NCBI GenBank assembly: GCA_002305955.1
Contig: DBRH01000012.1
Coordinates: 62,001-126,000, forward strand
Source of the DNA: Kosmotogaceae bacterium UBA1373
GTDB taxonomy: Bacteria > Thermotogota > Thermotogae > Petrotogales > Kosmotogaceae
DNA length: 64,000 nt
Direction: 5' to 3'
Positions 1-7,423 of the stretch are shown in pieces. Each line of letters starts with the position of its first letter. The first letter of the stretch is position 1. The notes under the pieces are model-generated. The model searched no databases. It saw only the letters and a program-made list of their open reading frames with translations, and had not been told where the DNA came from. A program made the translations under genes and the position numbers.

Positions 1-713
1 CTGACGTCTCCGGTGAGTCTGGAACAGCAGGCGAAAGAGTCGACGGGAAAGAAGAGCGAAGGTTTGATTCTCTCGGAGAGGGCCCGTGCACCGATCAATC
101 CTATCTCTTCCTGCACCGTCCAGGAAAACAACACCTTCCTGGGAAGATCGATTTTCACGAGAAGATCTAGAAGATCCAGAAGCGCGAGACAGCCGAACCT
201 GTCATCGAGAGACCTCACCGCCACAAACTTTTCGTTCAGGATCGATATCTGCTTTCTGAAAACGGCGTAATCGAGAACTTCTATGCCCATAGACTCGGCC
301 TCTTCCTTCGAAGAAGCTCCCAAGTCTATCGAGAGACTCTGCCACGACAGGTCCGTCTTCTCCTTAAGGTGGGGAGGGGTGATGCCTATTACACCGTCTA
401 TGGACTCTCCGGAGGAAGTTATCACGTCCATATGTCGCCCCACCAGAAGTTCGTCGGGAACACCGCCTAGCTTCTTGAAATTGAGTGTCCCGTCGCTGTT
501 AACTCCTGTTATCAGAAGACCTATCTCATCCATGTGCGCTGCGAAGGCGATACTGGAATCGCCCTGACCTATTTCGATTGTGACGTTTCCCAGATCATCT
601 ATTTGCGGTTCTATCTCTTGAGGTATCATTTCGAGAATTTTGGACCTTATCATCTCTTCGCGGCCGGTGATTCCCGGAACGAACACCACTTCTGTCAATC
701 TGTCGAGATCCAT
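1..713 (-). CDS. M42 family metallo-aminopeptidase (partial, 3' end cut by window edge)
   Basis: The reverse strand is open from an ATG at 713 to the window edge, giving 237 residues that start MDLDRLTEVVFVPGITGREE. The frame shows M42 peptidase landmarks: AAHMDEIG (metal-binding His, about residue 60), SLDDR (bridging Asp, about residue 170) and VQEEIGLIGA (catalytic and metal-binding Glu pair, about residue 203). M42 enzymes are cytoplasmic dinuclear-metal aminopeptidases, often self-compartmentalising dodecamers, that finish peptide breakdown. An AAGGAGGTAA ribosome site lies just upstream of the ATG. M42 proteins are usually about 330-360 residues, so about one third is missing beyond the window. 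Exact substrate preference cannot be read from this portion. Confidence 0.88.
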   Translation of the reverse strand, partial: MDLDRLTEVVFVPGITGREEMIRSKILEMIPQEIEPQIDDLGNVTIEIGQGDSSIAFAAHMDEIGLLITGVNSDGTLNFKKLGGVPDELLVGRHMDVITSSGESIDGVIGITPPHLKEKTDLSWQSLSIDLGASSKEEAESMGIEVLDYAVFRKQISILNEKFVAVRSLDDRFGCLALLDLLDLLVKIDLPRKVLFSWTVQEEIGLIGARALSERIKPSLFFPVDSFACCSRLTGDV

Positions 714-867
714 GAGATTACCTCCTTGTGGTAGTCAACCATTGCGTCATATTTATAGACCGTCCCGAAAACGGAACTCTCGCGGGATTGTGGCCGATCC
801 TTCGGCGATGGAAGTCTGAGCGTTTTACCGCGCATATCTTTTCTCCCACTCGTTCGATTTCCTCCCT

Positions 868-896
868 ATTATAGCCTACGGAAAAGAAGATATGAA
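868..896 (-). promoter_or_regulatory. Promoter for the M42 peptidase
   Basis: On the reverse strand TTCATA (891-896) and a perfect TATAAT (868-873) are separated by 17 bases. Transcription would start near 861, leaving a leader of about 148 nt before the ATG at 713. I see no recognisable riboswitch or hairpin in that leader. Confidence 0.6.
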
Positions 897-946
897 CTTG
901 AGTCCACAAAGGAGGTCTGGCCAGTTATAATCGGTATTGATCACAA

Positions 947-975
947 TTGACGGGTGGCTGTATTTGATTTATCTT
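947..975 (+). promoter_or_regulatory. Possible promoter for the methylmalonyl-CoA operon
   Basis: TTGACG (947-952) and TATCTT (970-975) are spaced by 17 bases, about 43 bases before the mutase ATG at 1019. The -10 match is only fair (4/6). The 305-base gap 714-1018 otherwise holds only the divergent peptidase promoter and its leader. Confidence 0.35.
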
Positions 976-1018
976 GAATATGAAAGATCTATAAAGACTT
1001 CGAAATGGAGGATGAGAA

Positions 1019-2689
1019 ATGAACAATCCAGAAAATCTCAAGAAAGTCAAAGAAGAATGGAAGGAAAAGAAGGTTTTGCCACTGTTGAGGAAATTCCCCG
1101 AGAGAAAGAGTCAATTCAAAACGTCGTTCGACGGTGATATCGATATCCTCTATACCCCCGAAGATCTTCCGCCCGACGGCTACGACCAGGCGCTTGGCTT
1201 TCCGGGACAGTATCCGTTCACGCGAGGTGTACAACCGACGATGTACAGGGGAAGGTTCTGGACTATGAGGCAATACGCCGGATTTGGAACGGCGGAAGAG
1301 TCGAACGAAAGGTACAGATATCTCCTCTCTCAAGGTCAGACCGGTCTTTCGGTGGCCTTCGATCTCCCCACACAGATCGGTTACGATTCAGACGATCAGA
1401 TGGCCGAGGGAGAGGTCGGGAAGGTGGGCGTCGCCATCGACTCGCTCGAAGATATGGAGGTTCTTTTCGAGGGGATACCGCTCGACAAGGTAAGTACGTC
1501 TATGACGATAAACTCCACGGCGGCCATACTTCTGGCCATGTACATAGCCGTTGGAGAAAAGCAGGGAGTCGATCCCTCGAGATTAACGGGAACGATTCAA
1601 AACGATATATTGAAGGAATACATCGCCAGAGGAACCTACATCTTTCCGCCAGACGCTTCGATGAGACTGATAACCGATATATTCGAATACTGTTCGAAGG
1701 CACTACCGGATTTCAACACTATAAGCATTAGCGGGTACCACATAAGAGAGGCAGGCGCAGATGCCGCTCAGGAAGTGGCTTTCACGCTTGCCGACGGTAT
1801 AGCCTACGTAGAATCTGCGATAAAAGCCGGTCTGGATCCAAATGTTTTTGGAAAGAGGCTTTCTTTCTTCTTCAATTCTCACAACAACTTCCTCGAAGAG
1901 ATCGCCAAATTTCGTGCCGCACGAAGGCTCTGGGCGAAGATAATGAAAGACAGGTTCGGTGTCACCGACGAAAAAGCCATGATGCTCAGATTCCACACTC
2001 AGACCGGCGGTTCTACCCTCACCGCACAGCAACCGATGAACAATATAATCAGGGTGGCTTTCCAGGCCCTGGCCGCTGTTCTGGGCGGTACGCAATCCCT
2101 TCACACCAACTCCTTCGACGAGGCGCTCGGCCTGCCGACACAGGATTCGGTTACCATAGCCCTCAGAACACAGCAGATAATCGCCTGTGAAACCGGAGTA
2201 ACGGACACGGTAGATCCGGTAGGAGGATCTTACTACGTTGAAAACCTGACCGACAGGATCGAGAAGCTCGCGTTGGATTACCTCCAGAAGATCGACGATC
2301 TCGGGGGAATGGTCAAGGCCGTCCAGGAAGGTTACATACAGAAGGAGATTCTGAACACCGCTTACAACTACCAGCTCAAAGTCGAAAGAGAAGAGCAGGT
2401 GATCGTGGGTGTAAACCAGTACCTCTCCGATGAAAATCTGAAGAAGGATATTCTCAAAATCGATCCGGTCATCGAAGAGAAGCAGAGAAACAAACTGGCT
2501 GCGCTCAAACGAAGGCGAAATTCACAGGTGGTCGAAGAGGCCTTGAAGGAACTCAAAAAAGCCGCGCTGGGCTCTGAAAACCTCTTCCCTATCATACTGA
2601 ATGCAGTCAAAAGTTATGCGACACTCGGAGAGATTTCAAATACCCTCAGGGATGTCTTCGGAGAGTACACCGAAGCCGTCATTCTTTGA
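1019..2689 (+). CDS. mcmA1: Methylmalonyl-CoA mutase, large (substrate-binding) subunit
   Basis: This 556-residue protein is the TIM-barrel half of a B12-dependent acyl-CoA mutase, interconverting succinyl-CoA and R-methylmalonyl-CoA. Visible family signatures include [14 protein letters not shown] (about residue 82), [18 protein letters not shown] (about 107), [20 protein letters not shown] (about 191), [11 protein letters not shown] (about 237) and [14 protein letters not shown] (about 328). The Tyr in RQYAGF and the Arg in ARGTY correspond to residues that favour methylmalonyl-CoA over isobutyryl-CoA in characterised mutases. No B12-binding domain is fused; that domain is the next gene. 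A GGAGG site sits seven bases before the ATG. It is the first gene of a seven-gene operon. Confidence 0.95.
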   Translation: MNNPENLKKVKEEWKEKKVLPLLRKFPERKSQFKTSFDGDIDILYTPEDLPPDGYDQALGFPGQYPFTRGVQPTMYRGRFWTMRQYAGFGTAEESNERYRYLLSQGQTGLSVAFDLPTQIGYDSDDQMAEGEVGKVGVAIDSLEDMEVLFEGIPLDKVSTSMTINSTAAILLAMYIAVGEKQGVDPSRLTGTIQNDILKEYIARGTYIFPPDASMRLITDIFEYCSKALPDFNTISISGYHIREAGADAAQEVAFTLADGIAYVESAIKAGLDPNVFGKRLSFFFNSHNNFLEEIAKFRAARRLWAKIMKDRFGVTDEKAMMLRFHTQTGGSTLTAQQPMNNIIRVAFQALAAVLGGTQSLHTNSFDEALGLPTQDSVTIALRTQQIIACETGVTDTVDPVGGSYYVENLTDRIEKLALDYLQKIDDLGGMVKAVQEGYIQKEILNTAYNYQLKVEREEQVIVGVNQYLSDENLKKDILKIDPVIEEKQRNKLAALKRRRNSQVVEEALKELKKAALGSENLFPIILNAVKSYATLGEISNTLRDVFGEYTEAVIL

Positions 2690-2703
2690 GATAAAGAGGT
2701 GAA

Positions 2704-3099
2704 ATGATGAAAAGAGTAAAGGTACTCGTTGCAAAACCGGGACTCGACGGACACGACAGGGGCGCTAAAGTAGTGGCGATGGCGCTCAGGGATGCCGGCA
2801 TGGAAGTGATCTACACCGGCCTCAGGCAATCGGCCGACGAGGTGGTGAAGGCTGCCCTTCAGGAAGACGTGGATATAATCGGTCTCTCCATCCTTTCTGG
2901 TGCACACATGAGGATCTGCGAGAAGGTTCTCAATCTCATGAAGGAAAAGGGGATAGATGAAAAGCCCGTCTTCGTGGGGGGTATAATACCGGCCGAAGAC
3001 GCTCTGGAGCTAAAGAAGATGGGGATTCTCGAAGTCTTCGGTCCAGGAACGCCTTTGAAGGCAATAGTCGATTCGATAAAGGGTGCAGTAGATAAATGA
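2704..3099 (+). CDS. mcmA2: Methylmalonyl-CoA mutase, small cobalamin-binding subunit
   Basis: This 131-residue protein is a free-standing B12-binding Rossmann domain. The cobalt-ligating DxHxxG motif is seen as DGHDRG near residue 16, followed by [10 protein letters not shown] (about 59) and [12 protein letters not shown] (about 88), the usual Ser and Gly-Gly contacts to the nucleotide tail of the cofactor. It should pair with the 556-residue subunit just upstream to form the active mutase; this two-chain arrangement is common in archaea and some bacteria. The start codon follows a GAGGTGA ribosome site. Its end overlaps the MeaB start by four bases (ATGA), indicating translational coupling. 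Confidence 0.95.
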   Translation: MMKRVKVLVAKPGLDGHDRGAKVVAMALRDAGMEVIYTGLRQSADEVVKAALQEDVDIIGLSILSGAHMRICEKVLNLMKEKGIDEKPVFVGGIIPAEDALELKKMGILEVFGPGTPLKAIVDSIKGAVDK

Positions 3100-3965
3100 G
3101 CGAGAGGCTTTTTTATGCAAATCAACTCGCCATCTCGAGAACTTTGACCAGAATAGAGAACGACAGATCGGTCGCCAGAGAGATCATAGGTTCGCTGGAA
3201 GAGAGAGATTATCACGTTGTGGGTATCACGGGCAGCCCCGGTGCCGGAAAATCTACCCTTACCGACCGGCTCGCCCTCTTGAGTTCTAAAGAGAAAAGAA
3301 CTGCGATAATCGCCATCGATCCTTCAAGCCCCTTCACAGGCGGGGCCTTCCTGGGAGACAGGATAAGGATGAAGAGCTCCACGAAGAGCGAAGAGATATT
3401 CGTGAGATCCATGGCCAGCCGCGGTAAGGTTGGCGGCCTGAGCCCTTCGATCTACGATGCCGTCGAGTTCCTCGGCCGGAGCGGTTTCGACAGGGTGTTC
3501 GTCGAAACGGTCGGAGCCGGCCAGTCCGAAACGGATATTGAGAACCTGGCCGACGTGGTTCTGCTGGTTTTGGCGCCGGGTTTGGGAGACGATGTTCAGA
3601 CGATGAAGGCGGGAATAATGGAGATCGGGGATATCTTCGCGGTAAACAAAATGGACCTGCCCGGAGCGTCACAGCTTGCGACGAGGACAGGTGCCATTCT
3701 TGAAATGAGCGGCAGAGAGCTTCCGATAATTCTGACCAATTCGATCAACGGTCAGGGAGTGGAAGAACTTCACAACCTCATCGAAAAGGCTCTGGGAGAA
3801 CTCGATATCAGCGGAGCGATCGAAGAGAAGAGGCGCCGGCGTACACTTTACAACAATTTGAACAGCGTGTACCAAATCATAAAGGAAGACTTCTCGGAAA
3901 ATGCTAAACTCGAAGAGTTAATGAATTATCTTCTAGAAAACAGGAGGTTATCTGATGAGAGCTGA
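3096..3965 (+). CDS. meaB: MeaB/ArgK-type G-protein chaperone of methylmalonyl-CoA mutase
   Basis: This 289-residue GTPase protects and reloads B12-dependent methylmalonyl-CoA mutase by gating cofactor transfer. The Walker A loop GSPGAGKST lies near residue 46, the conserved [20 protein letters not shown] segment near 73 (read in parts), ETVGAGQSE near 137 (switch region) and NKMDLPGA near 184 (base specificity). It overlaps the mutase small subunit by four bases and the epimerase start by eleven, so the three are made together. Older records name this family ArgK, an arginine transport kinase; the genomic context here supports the mutase role instead. Length is slightly short of the usual 310-330 residues. 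Confidence 0.93.
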   Translation: MSERLFYANQLAISRTLTRIENDRSVAREIIGSLEERDYHVVGITGSPGAGKSTLTDRLALLSSKEKRTAIIAIDPSSPFTGGAFLGDRIRMKSSTKSEEIFVRSMASRGKVGGLSPSIYDAVEFLGRSGFDRVFVETVGAGQSETDIENLADVVLLVLAPGLGDDVQTMKAGIMEIGDIFAVNKMDLPGASQLATRTGAILEMSGRELPIILTNSINGQGVEELHNLIEKALGELDISGAIEEKRRRRTLYNNLNSVYQIIKEDFSENAKLEELMNYLLENRRLSDES

Positions 3966-4362
3966 CAGGATAGACCACATCGGGGTCGCCGTTAAATCCA
4001 TCGAAGAGAGGCTGAAGGTTTACAGAGATCTTCTAAAACTCGACCCGGTGAAGATCGAAGAACTCCCGGAAAGGGGTCTGAGAGTGGCTTTTGTGAATGT
4101 TGGCGACACACGAATCGAACTGCTCGAACCGATCGCGGAGAACAGCCAGGTATCGAAATTCCTGGAGACGAGGGGCGAGGGGATACATCATATGGCCTTT
4201 CACGTCGATGATATCGAAGCCGCCATCAAAGAGGCCGTTGAGCTGGAGATAGTCCCGCTCACGAAGGAGGCTCAGCCCGGAGCTTCAGGTACGAGGGTGG
4301 TATTTTTGCACCCCAAAAGTGCCGGTGGTGTTTTGATAGAGCTCGTTGAAGGATCCCACTGA
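3955..4362 (+). CDS. mce: Methylmalonyl-CoA epimerase
   Basis: This 135-residue vicinal-oxygen-chelate protein interconverts S- and R-methylmalonyl-CoA, linking the mutase product to the decarboxylase or carboxylase. The family opening IDHIGVAVKSIEE carries the first metal His; HHMAFHVDDIEAA near residue 78 supplies the second His, and the C-terminal ELVEG has the metal-ligating Glu. The ATG at 3955 lies within the end of meaB and follows an AGGAGG site, so translation is coupled. The gene is full-length for the family. Its position between meaB and the carboxyltransferase gives the standard succinyl-CoA to propionyl-CoA (or reverse) route. Confidence 0.94.
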   Translation: MRADRIDHIGVAVKSIEERLKVYRDLLKLDPVKIEELPERGLRVAFVNVGDTRIELLEPIAENSQVSKFLETRGEGIHHMAFHVDDIEAAIKEAVELEIVPLTKEAQPGASGTRVVFLHPKSAGGVLIELVEGSH

Positions 4363-4374
4363 GGGGGTGTTGAA

Positions 4375-5913
4375 ATGGATGACAAATTGAATAATTTCTT
4401 TGAAATGGACAGGAAAGTATCTCTCGGCGGCGGGGAAGACAAGATAGAGAAACAGCATAAAGCCGGTAAATTGACGGCCCGCGAACGCATTGAGGTTCTT
4501 TGTGACGAGGGCAGCTTCGAAGAGACCGATAAATTCATCAAGCACAGAGCGACCACCTTCGGTCTTGAGGGAAAGGACTTTCCCGCCGATGGAGTCGTAA
4601 CAGGTATCTGCTCGGTCAACGGCAAAAAAGTAGCGGTCTTCTCTCAGGATTTTACCGTGCAGGGAGGTTCTCTAGGTGAAATGCATGCCAAGAAGATCAT
4701 GAAAGTTCAGGATATGGCCCTGAAGCTCGGGATTCCGATAGTCGGGATAAACGATTCCGGTGGCGCGAGAATACAGGAGGGCGTTGATTCGCTCTTTGGC
4801 TACGGGGGAATATTTCACAGGAATACACTCTCTTCGGGAGTCGTACCTCAGATAACCGTGATCTGTGGACCGTGTGCAGGCGGAGCCGTTTACTCGCCGG
4901 CCATAACTGATTTTATAATCATGGTTCGCGATAACTCGCAGATGTTCATAACCGGTCCCCAGGTCATCAAGACCGTTACGGGCGAAGAAACCTCCATGGA
5001 GGAGCTCGGTGGCGCCCTCGTTCACAACAGTAAAAGCGGGAACGCCCATTTCATGGCAGATAACGATAAAGAGGCTATGTCTCTGGTCAGGAAGCTGCTA
5101 GACTTCATTCCCCAGAACAACGCCGAAGAACCCGATAGACTACCTTCACCCGGGATGGCCGACGAAGAGAAGCTGAGGACCATAATACCCGACAACCCGA
5201 AGCAATCGTACGATGTAAAGGATATAATATCGCTCCTGGTGGACGGTGGGGAGTTTGTCGAAGTCCACAGGCATTACGCGAAAAACATGGTGGTCGGTTT
5301 TGCAAGGATCGGCGGGAGGGCCCTGGGAATAGTCGCCAACCAACCGGCCGTCTTCGCCGGCTCGCTTGATATAAACGCCTCCGATAAGGCGGCGAGGTTC
5401 ATAAGGTTCCTGGACGCCTTCAATCTTCCCATAATCACGCTCGTCGATACGCCGGGCTTCCTTCCGGGCGTATCCCAGGAACACGGAGGGATAATAAGGC
5501 ACGGCGCCAAGCTCCTTTACTCCTATAGCGAAGCCTCGGTGCCAAAGGTGACGCTCATCCTGAGAAAGGCTTACGGCGGTGCCTACATCGCCATGGGCAG
5601 TCAACATCTGGGAGCCGACATGGTTTTCGCCTGGCCCGGTGCCGAGATAGCCGTCATGGGGCCCGAAGGGGCGGCGAACATCATATTCAGGAAGGAAATC
5701 GAAAGCTCTTCGGAGCCCGAGAAGACCAGGGAAGAGAAGATAAACGAGTACAAAGAACTCTTCGCCAATCCCTACGTCGCCGCTTCCAGAGGATACATAG
5801 AGTCCGTCATAGACCCGGCGAGAAGCAGGGCCGAGATATGCAGGGCTCTGGATATGCTCGAAACAAAGACCGAGGGGCGACCGGCCAAAAAGCACGGAAA
5901 TATACCCCTTTAA
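4375..5913 (+). CDS. mmdA: Carboxyltransferase subunit of methylmalonyl-CoA decarboxylase or propionyl-CoA carboxylase
   Basis: This 512-residue protein has the two crotonase-like halves of the biotin-dependent carboxyltransferase family. Landmarks are GKLTARERIEVLCDEGSFEE near residue 30, GINDSGGARIQEGVDSLFGYG (read in parts, about 124) and PIITLVDTPGFLPGVSQEHG near 355, where acyl-CoA and biotin oxyanion-holes form. It moves CO2 between methylmalonyl-CoA and carrier-bound biotin. The following OadG-like and biotin-carrier genes favour a membrane sodium-pumping decarboxylase (MmdA role). No biotin carboxylase gene is nearby, which argues against a self-contained propionyl-CoA carboxylase. 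The start at 4375 follows GAGGGGGTG. Confidence 0.92.
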   Translation: MDDKLNNFFEMDRKVSLGGGEDKIEKQHKAGKLTARERIEVLCDEGSFEETDKFIKHRATTFGLEGKDFPADGVVTGICSVNGKKVAVFSQDFTVQGGSLGEMHAKKIMKVQDMALKLGIPIVGINDSGGARIQEGVDSLFGYGGIFHRNTLSSGVVPQITVICGPCAGGAVYSPAITDFIIMVRDNSQMFITGPQVIKTVTGEETSMEELGGALVHNSKSGNAHFMADNDKEAMSLVRKLLDFIPQNNAEEPDRLPSPGMADEEKLRTIIPDNPKQSYDVKDIISLLVDGGEFVEVHRHYAKNMVVGFARIGGRALGIVANQPAVFAGSLDINASDKAARFIRFLDAFNLPIITLVDTPGFLPGVSQEHGGIIRHGAKLLYSYSEASVPKVTLILRKAYGGAYIAMGSQHLGADMVFAWPGAEIAVMGPEGAANIIFRKEIESSSEPEKTREEKINEYKELFANPYVAASRGYIESVIDPARSRAEICRALDMLETKTEGRPAKKHGNIPL

Positions 5914-5923
5914 GAGGTGAGCG

Positions 5924-6274
5924 ATGGATCAGTATCTTCAGATAACGATCATAGGTATCGTAATTGTCTTCCTAACGCTTGCGATTCTCTATTTCGTATT
6001 CAACATACTGGGTAGACTTTTATCCAGGGACGATAAAAAGAAGATTACACCCAGAGTCGTCGCACCCTCTCCGTCGGCTGATTCCGGAAGAGTCGGAGAG
6101 AGACCTTCGCAGGAAGCCGAAACCGTTGCCGCTATAAGTGCGGCTATATTGGCAACCATCGGACATGGAAACTTTCAGATAAAATCATTGAAGCCGGTCC
6201 CGACCGTTCTGCCATCGGCCTGGAAAAGACGGGACCCTGTGGTTTACTGGAGACTAAGGAGGAGCAAGAATTGA
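5924..6274 (+). CDS. OadG-family sodium-pump decarboxylase gamma/delta-like membrane subunit
   Basis: This 116-residue protein has one clear N-terminal membrane helix (about residues 6-29, LQITIIGIVIVFLTLAILYF) and a short cytoplasmic tail. That layout and its place between carboxyltransferase and biotin carrier match OadG/MmdD, the small subunit that holds the soluble carboxyltransferase to the membrane-embedded sodium pump. The tail segment EAETVAAISAAILATIGHG is typical of this family, which otherwise conserves little. An AAGAGGTGAGCG site precedes the ATG. The stop overlaps the next start as TTGA. The membrane beta subunit that should pair with it is not in the operon. Confidence 0.78.
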   Translation: MDQYLQITIIGIVIVFLTLAILYFVFNILGRLLSRDDKKKITPRVVAPSPSADSGRVGERPSQEAETVAAISAAILATIGHGNFQIKSLKPVPTVLPSAWKRRDPVVYWRLRRSKN

Positions 6275-6696
6275 GAAGGTTCAGGGTTAGGGTTAATGGA
6301 AAGGAATACGACGTAGAAATCGAAGAAGTATCTTCGCAGACACAAGTTCAACAGACGGTGAGCGAAGCTCCGGAGACACCTGTAGCTGCCAGAAAAACGG
6401 AACCCGTGAAAAAGGTCGAAGAAGTGAAAAGATCCGAACCGGAGGTCGATGAGAGACCTTCTCAATCGGGCGACAACGGAGGGACTAACGTTGTCTCGCC
6501 GATGTCTGGAACGATCCTCGAGGTTTTTGTCTCCGTTGGAGACAGCGTGAGCGTCGGCCAGAAACTGTTAATACTGGAGGCCATGAAAATGGAGAACAGC
6601 ATCCTGGCGGAGAGTTCCGGAATGGTCCAGCAGGTGAAGGTCCGCAAGGGCGACAATATAGATGCCGGAGAGACTATGATAGTTCTCGGATCATAA
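6271..6696 (+). CDS. mmdC: Biotin carboxyl carrier protein of the decarboxylase complex
   Basis: This 141-residue protein ends with a biotinyl domain: VVSPMSGTILEVFVSVGDSV (about residue 74) and EAMKMENS near 106, where the Lys of MKM is biotinylated. The N-terminal section MRRFRVRVNGKEYDVEIEE matches the short strand-rich head of decarboxylase gamma subunits, joined by a charged, proline- and lysine-rich linker (about residues 20-65) that acts as a swinging arm. It carries CO2 as carboxybiotin. The start is TTG, overlapping the stop of the OadG-like gene by four bases, with GGAGG 11 bases upstream. A strong hairpin begins at the stop codon, ending the operon. Confidence 0.93.
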   Translation: MRRFRVRVNGKEYDVEIEEVSSQTQVQQTVSEAPETPVAARKTEPVKKVEEVKRSEPEVDERPSQSGDNGGTNVVSPMSGTILEVFVSVGDSVSVGQKLLILEAMKMENSILAESSGMVQQVKVRKGDNIDAGETMIVLGS

Positions 6697-6721
6697 AGGC
6701 GGATCTTTCCGCCTTTATGAT
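6690..6721. terminator. Terminator-like hairpin after the methylmalonyl-CoA operon
   Basis: A perfect 14-bp inverted repeat (6690-6703 with 6708-6721) closes a TCTT loop and overlaps the stop codon of the biotin carrier. The stem is GC-rich in its upper part (GGCGGA/TCCGCC), but there is no T-run after it, so it may need another factor or serve as an RNA-protecting stem. Confidence 0.6.
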
Positions 6722-6742
6722 TCGGGAAGTCTTTCAAGCGTT

Positions 6743-7111
6743 ATGAAGTTTCCAGATGACAGAGAACTGGTCAACCTGTCAAGAATCCTCTCCTTAAAGG
6801 TTTTCGGAGTCTTTCCCGATATACCTTTTTCGTTCAACTCGAGACTAAAAAGAGTTCTCGGCAGGCTTGTTTACCTGAAGGCTGCCGGTCGGTTCAAGCC
6901 GTTGAGAATAGAGATAGCCTCCTCGATTTACGAAAACGAAGAGCTTCTCACAGGCACGATACTGCACGAGCTCTCGCATTATTATCTCATGATAAACGGT
7001 AGAGACTTCTCGCATTCCTCGCAAGACTTCAAGAAACTCTCCAGTGAACTGGGTTTCGACATAAGAGTATCTGCAAAAGTCGAATCTTCCAGAGGATCGG
7101 AAAATAGTTGA
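6743..7111 (+). CDS. SprT-like zinc metalloprotease-like protein
   Basis: This 122-residue protein carries TILHELSHYYLMING near residue 73, an HExxH zinc motif of the SprT-like type, followed by SQDFKKLSSELG as in the third-ligand region of SprT/Spartan relatives. The family cuts proteins cross-linked to DNA in eukaryotes (Spartan); bacterial SprT-like proteins are poorly characterised. No C-terminal zinc ribbon is present, making it a minimal version. It sits alone between an operon-ending hairpin and the palindrome before the dinB operon; adjacency to a translesion polymerase fits a DNA-damage theme, but this is inference. No strong ribosome site is visible before the ATG. Confidence 0.6.
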   Translation: MKFPDDRELVNLSRILSLKVFGVFPDIPFSFNSRLKRVLGRLVYLKAAGRFKPLRIEIASSIYENEELLTGTILHELSHYYLMINGRDFSHSSQDFKKLSSELGFDIRVSAKVESSRGSENS

Positions 7112-7137
7112 TTTTTCCGGAAATCATCTGCTATAAT
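7108..7137 (+). promoter_or_regulatory. Promoter of the small-protein/dinB operon
   Basis: TTGATT (7108-7113) and a perfect TATAAT (7132-7137) are 18 bases apart. The -10 hexamer is the first six bases of the 36-bp palindrome at 7132-7167, so the expected start site near 7144 lies inside the palindrome. A repressor bound there would block initiation directly. Confidence 0.65.
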
Positions 7138-7167
7138 TATTTATACCATTTGGTATAAATAATTATA
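7132..7167. repeat. 36-bp perfect inverted repeat, candidate operator
   Basis: Two 17-base arms (7132-7148 and 7151-7167) are exact reverse complements around a central TT; the core reads ATACCATTTGGTAT. Both ends carry a perfect TATAAT, one on each strand. It lies 15 bases before the start of the 79-residue gene at 7182. Position over the -10 and start site suits an operator. Being AT-rich and without a following T-run, it is a poor terminator for the gene upstream. Confidence 0.7.
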
Positions 7168-7181
7168 ACGGTGATGGAATT

Positions 7182-7421
7182 ATGGCTCAAAAGAGGCTAT
7201 CCAAAGCGCTTGTATATTACAATGAAGAATACTTCATACCTATAAGATTCAGCTATGATGGTATAAAAATTTTTATAAAGGTCATCACTTCTAACTGGAT
7301 AGAGTCCGCGGGTAGAGAGAGAATATACCACTTCTCGGTCCTCACCAACATGGGAGCCTACAGTCTGGAGTTCCACGAAGCACTGAAAAAATGGTACTGT
7401 CATCCACCGGAGAACGGTTGA
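7182..7421 (+). CDS. Small uncharacterised protein upstream of dinB (DUF6504-like)
   Basis: This 79-residue basic protein (MAQKRLSKALVYYNEEYFIP...) has no catalytic motif I recognise. Its pattern of strands with RFSYDGIKIFIKVITSNWIE in the middle and an aromatic EALKKWYCH end resembles the small DUF6504 proteins that lie next to Y-family polymerases in other bacteria, but the match is by eye only. It ends two bases before the dinB ATG, so the two are co-translated. The promoter and palindrome before it should control both. A partner or regulator of the polymerase is possible; no function is proven. Confidence 0.5.
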   Translation: MAQKRLSKALVYYNEEYFIPIRFSYDGIKIFIKVITSNWIESAGRERIYHFSVLTNMGAYSLEFHEALKKWYCHPPENG

Positions 7422-7423
7422 AA

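Noticed and set aside
5146..5895. Long open frame antisense to the carboxyltransferase gene
   Set aside because: It has no ribosome site, no family resemblance and lies wholly within a clear gene; high codon bias of the forward gene makes it open by chance.
7391..7423. Earlier ATG start for dinB at 7391
   Set aside because: It would add 11 residues not found in the family and lies inside the upstream gene; the ATG at 7424 has a better-placed GGAG.
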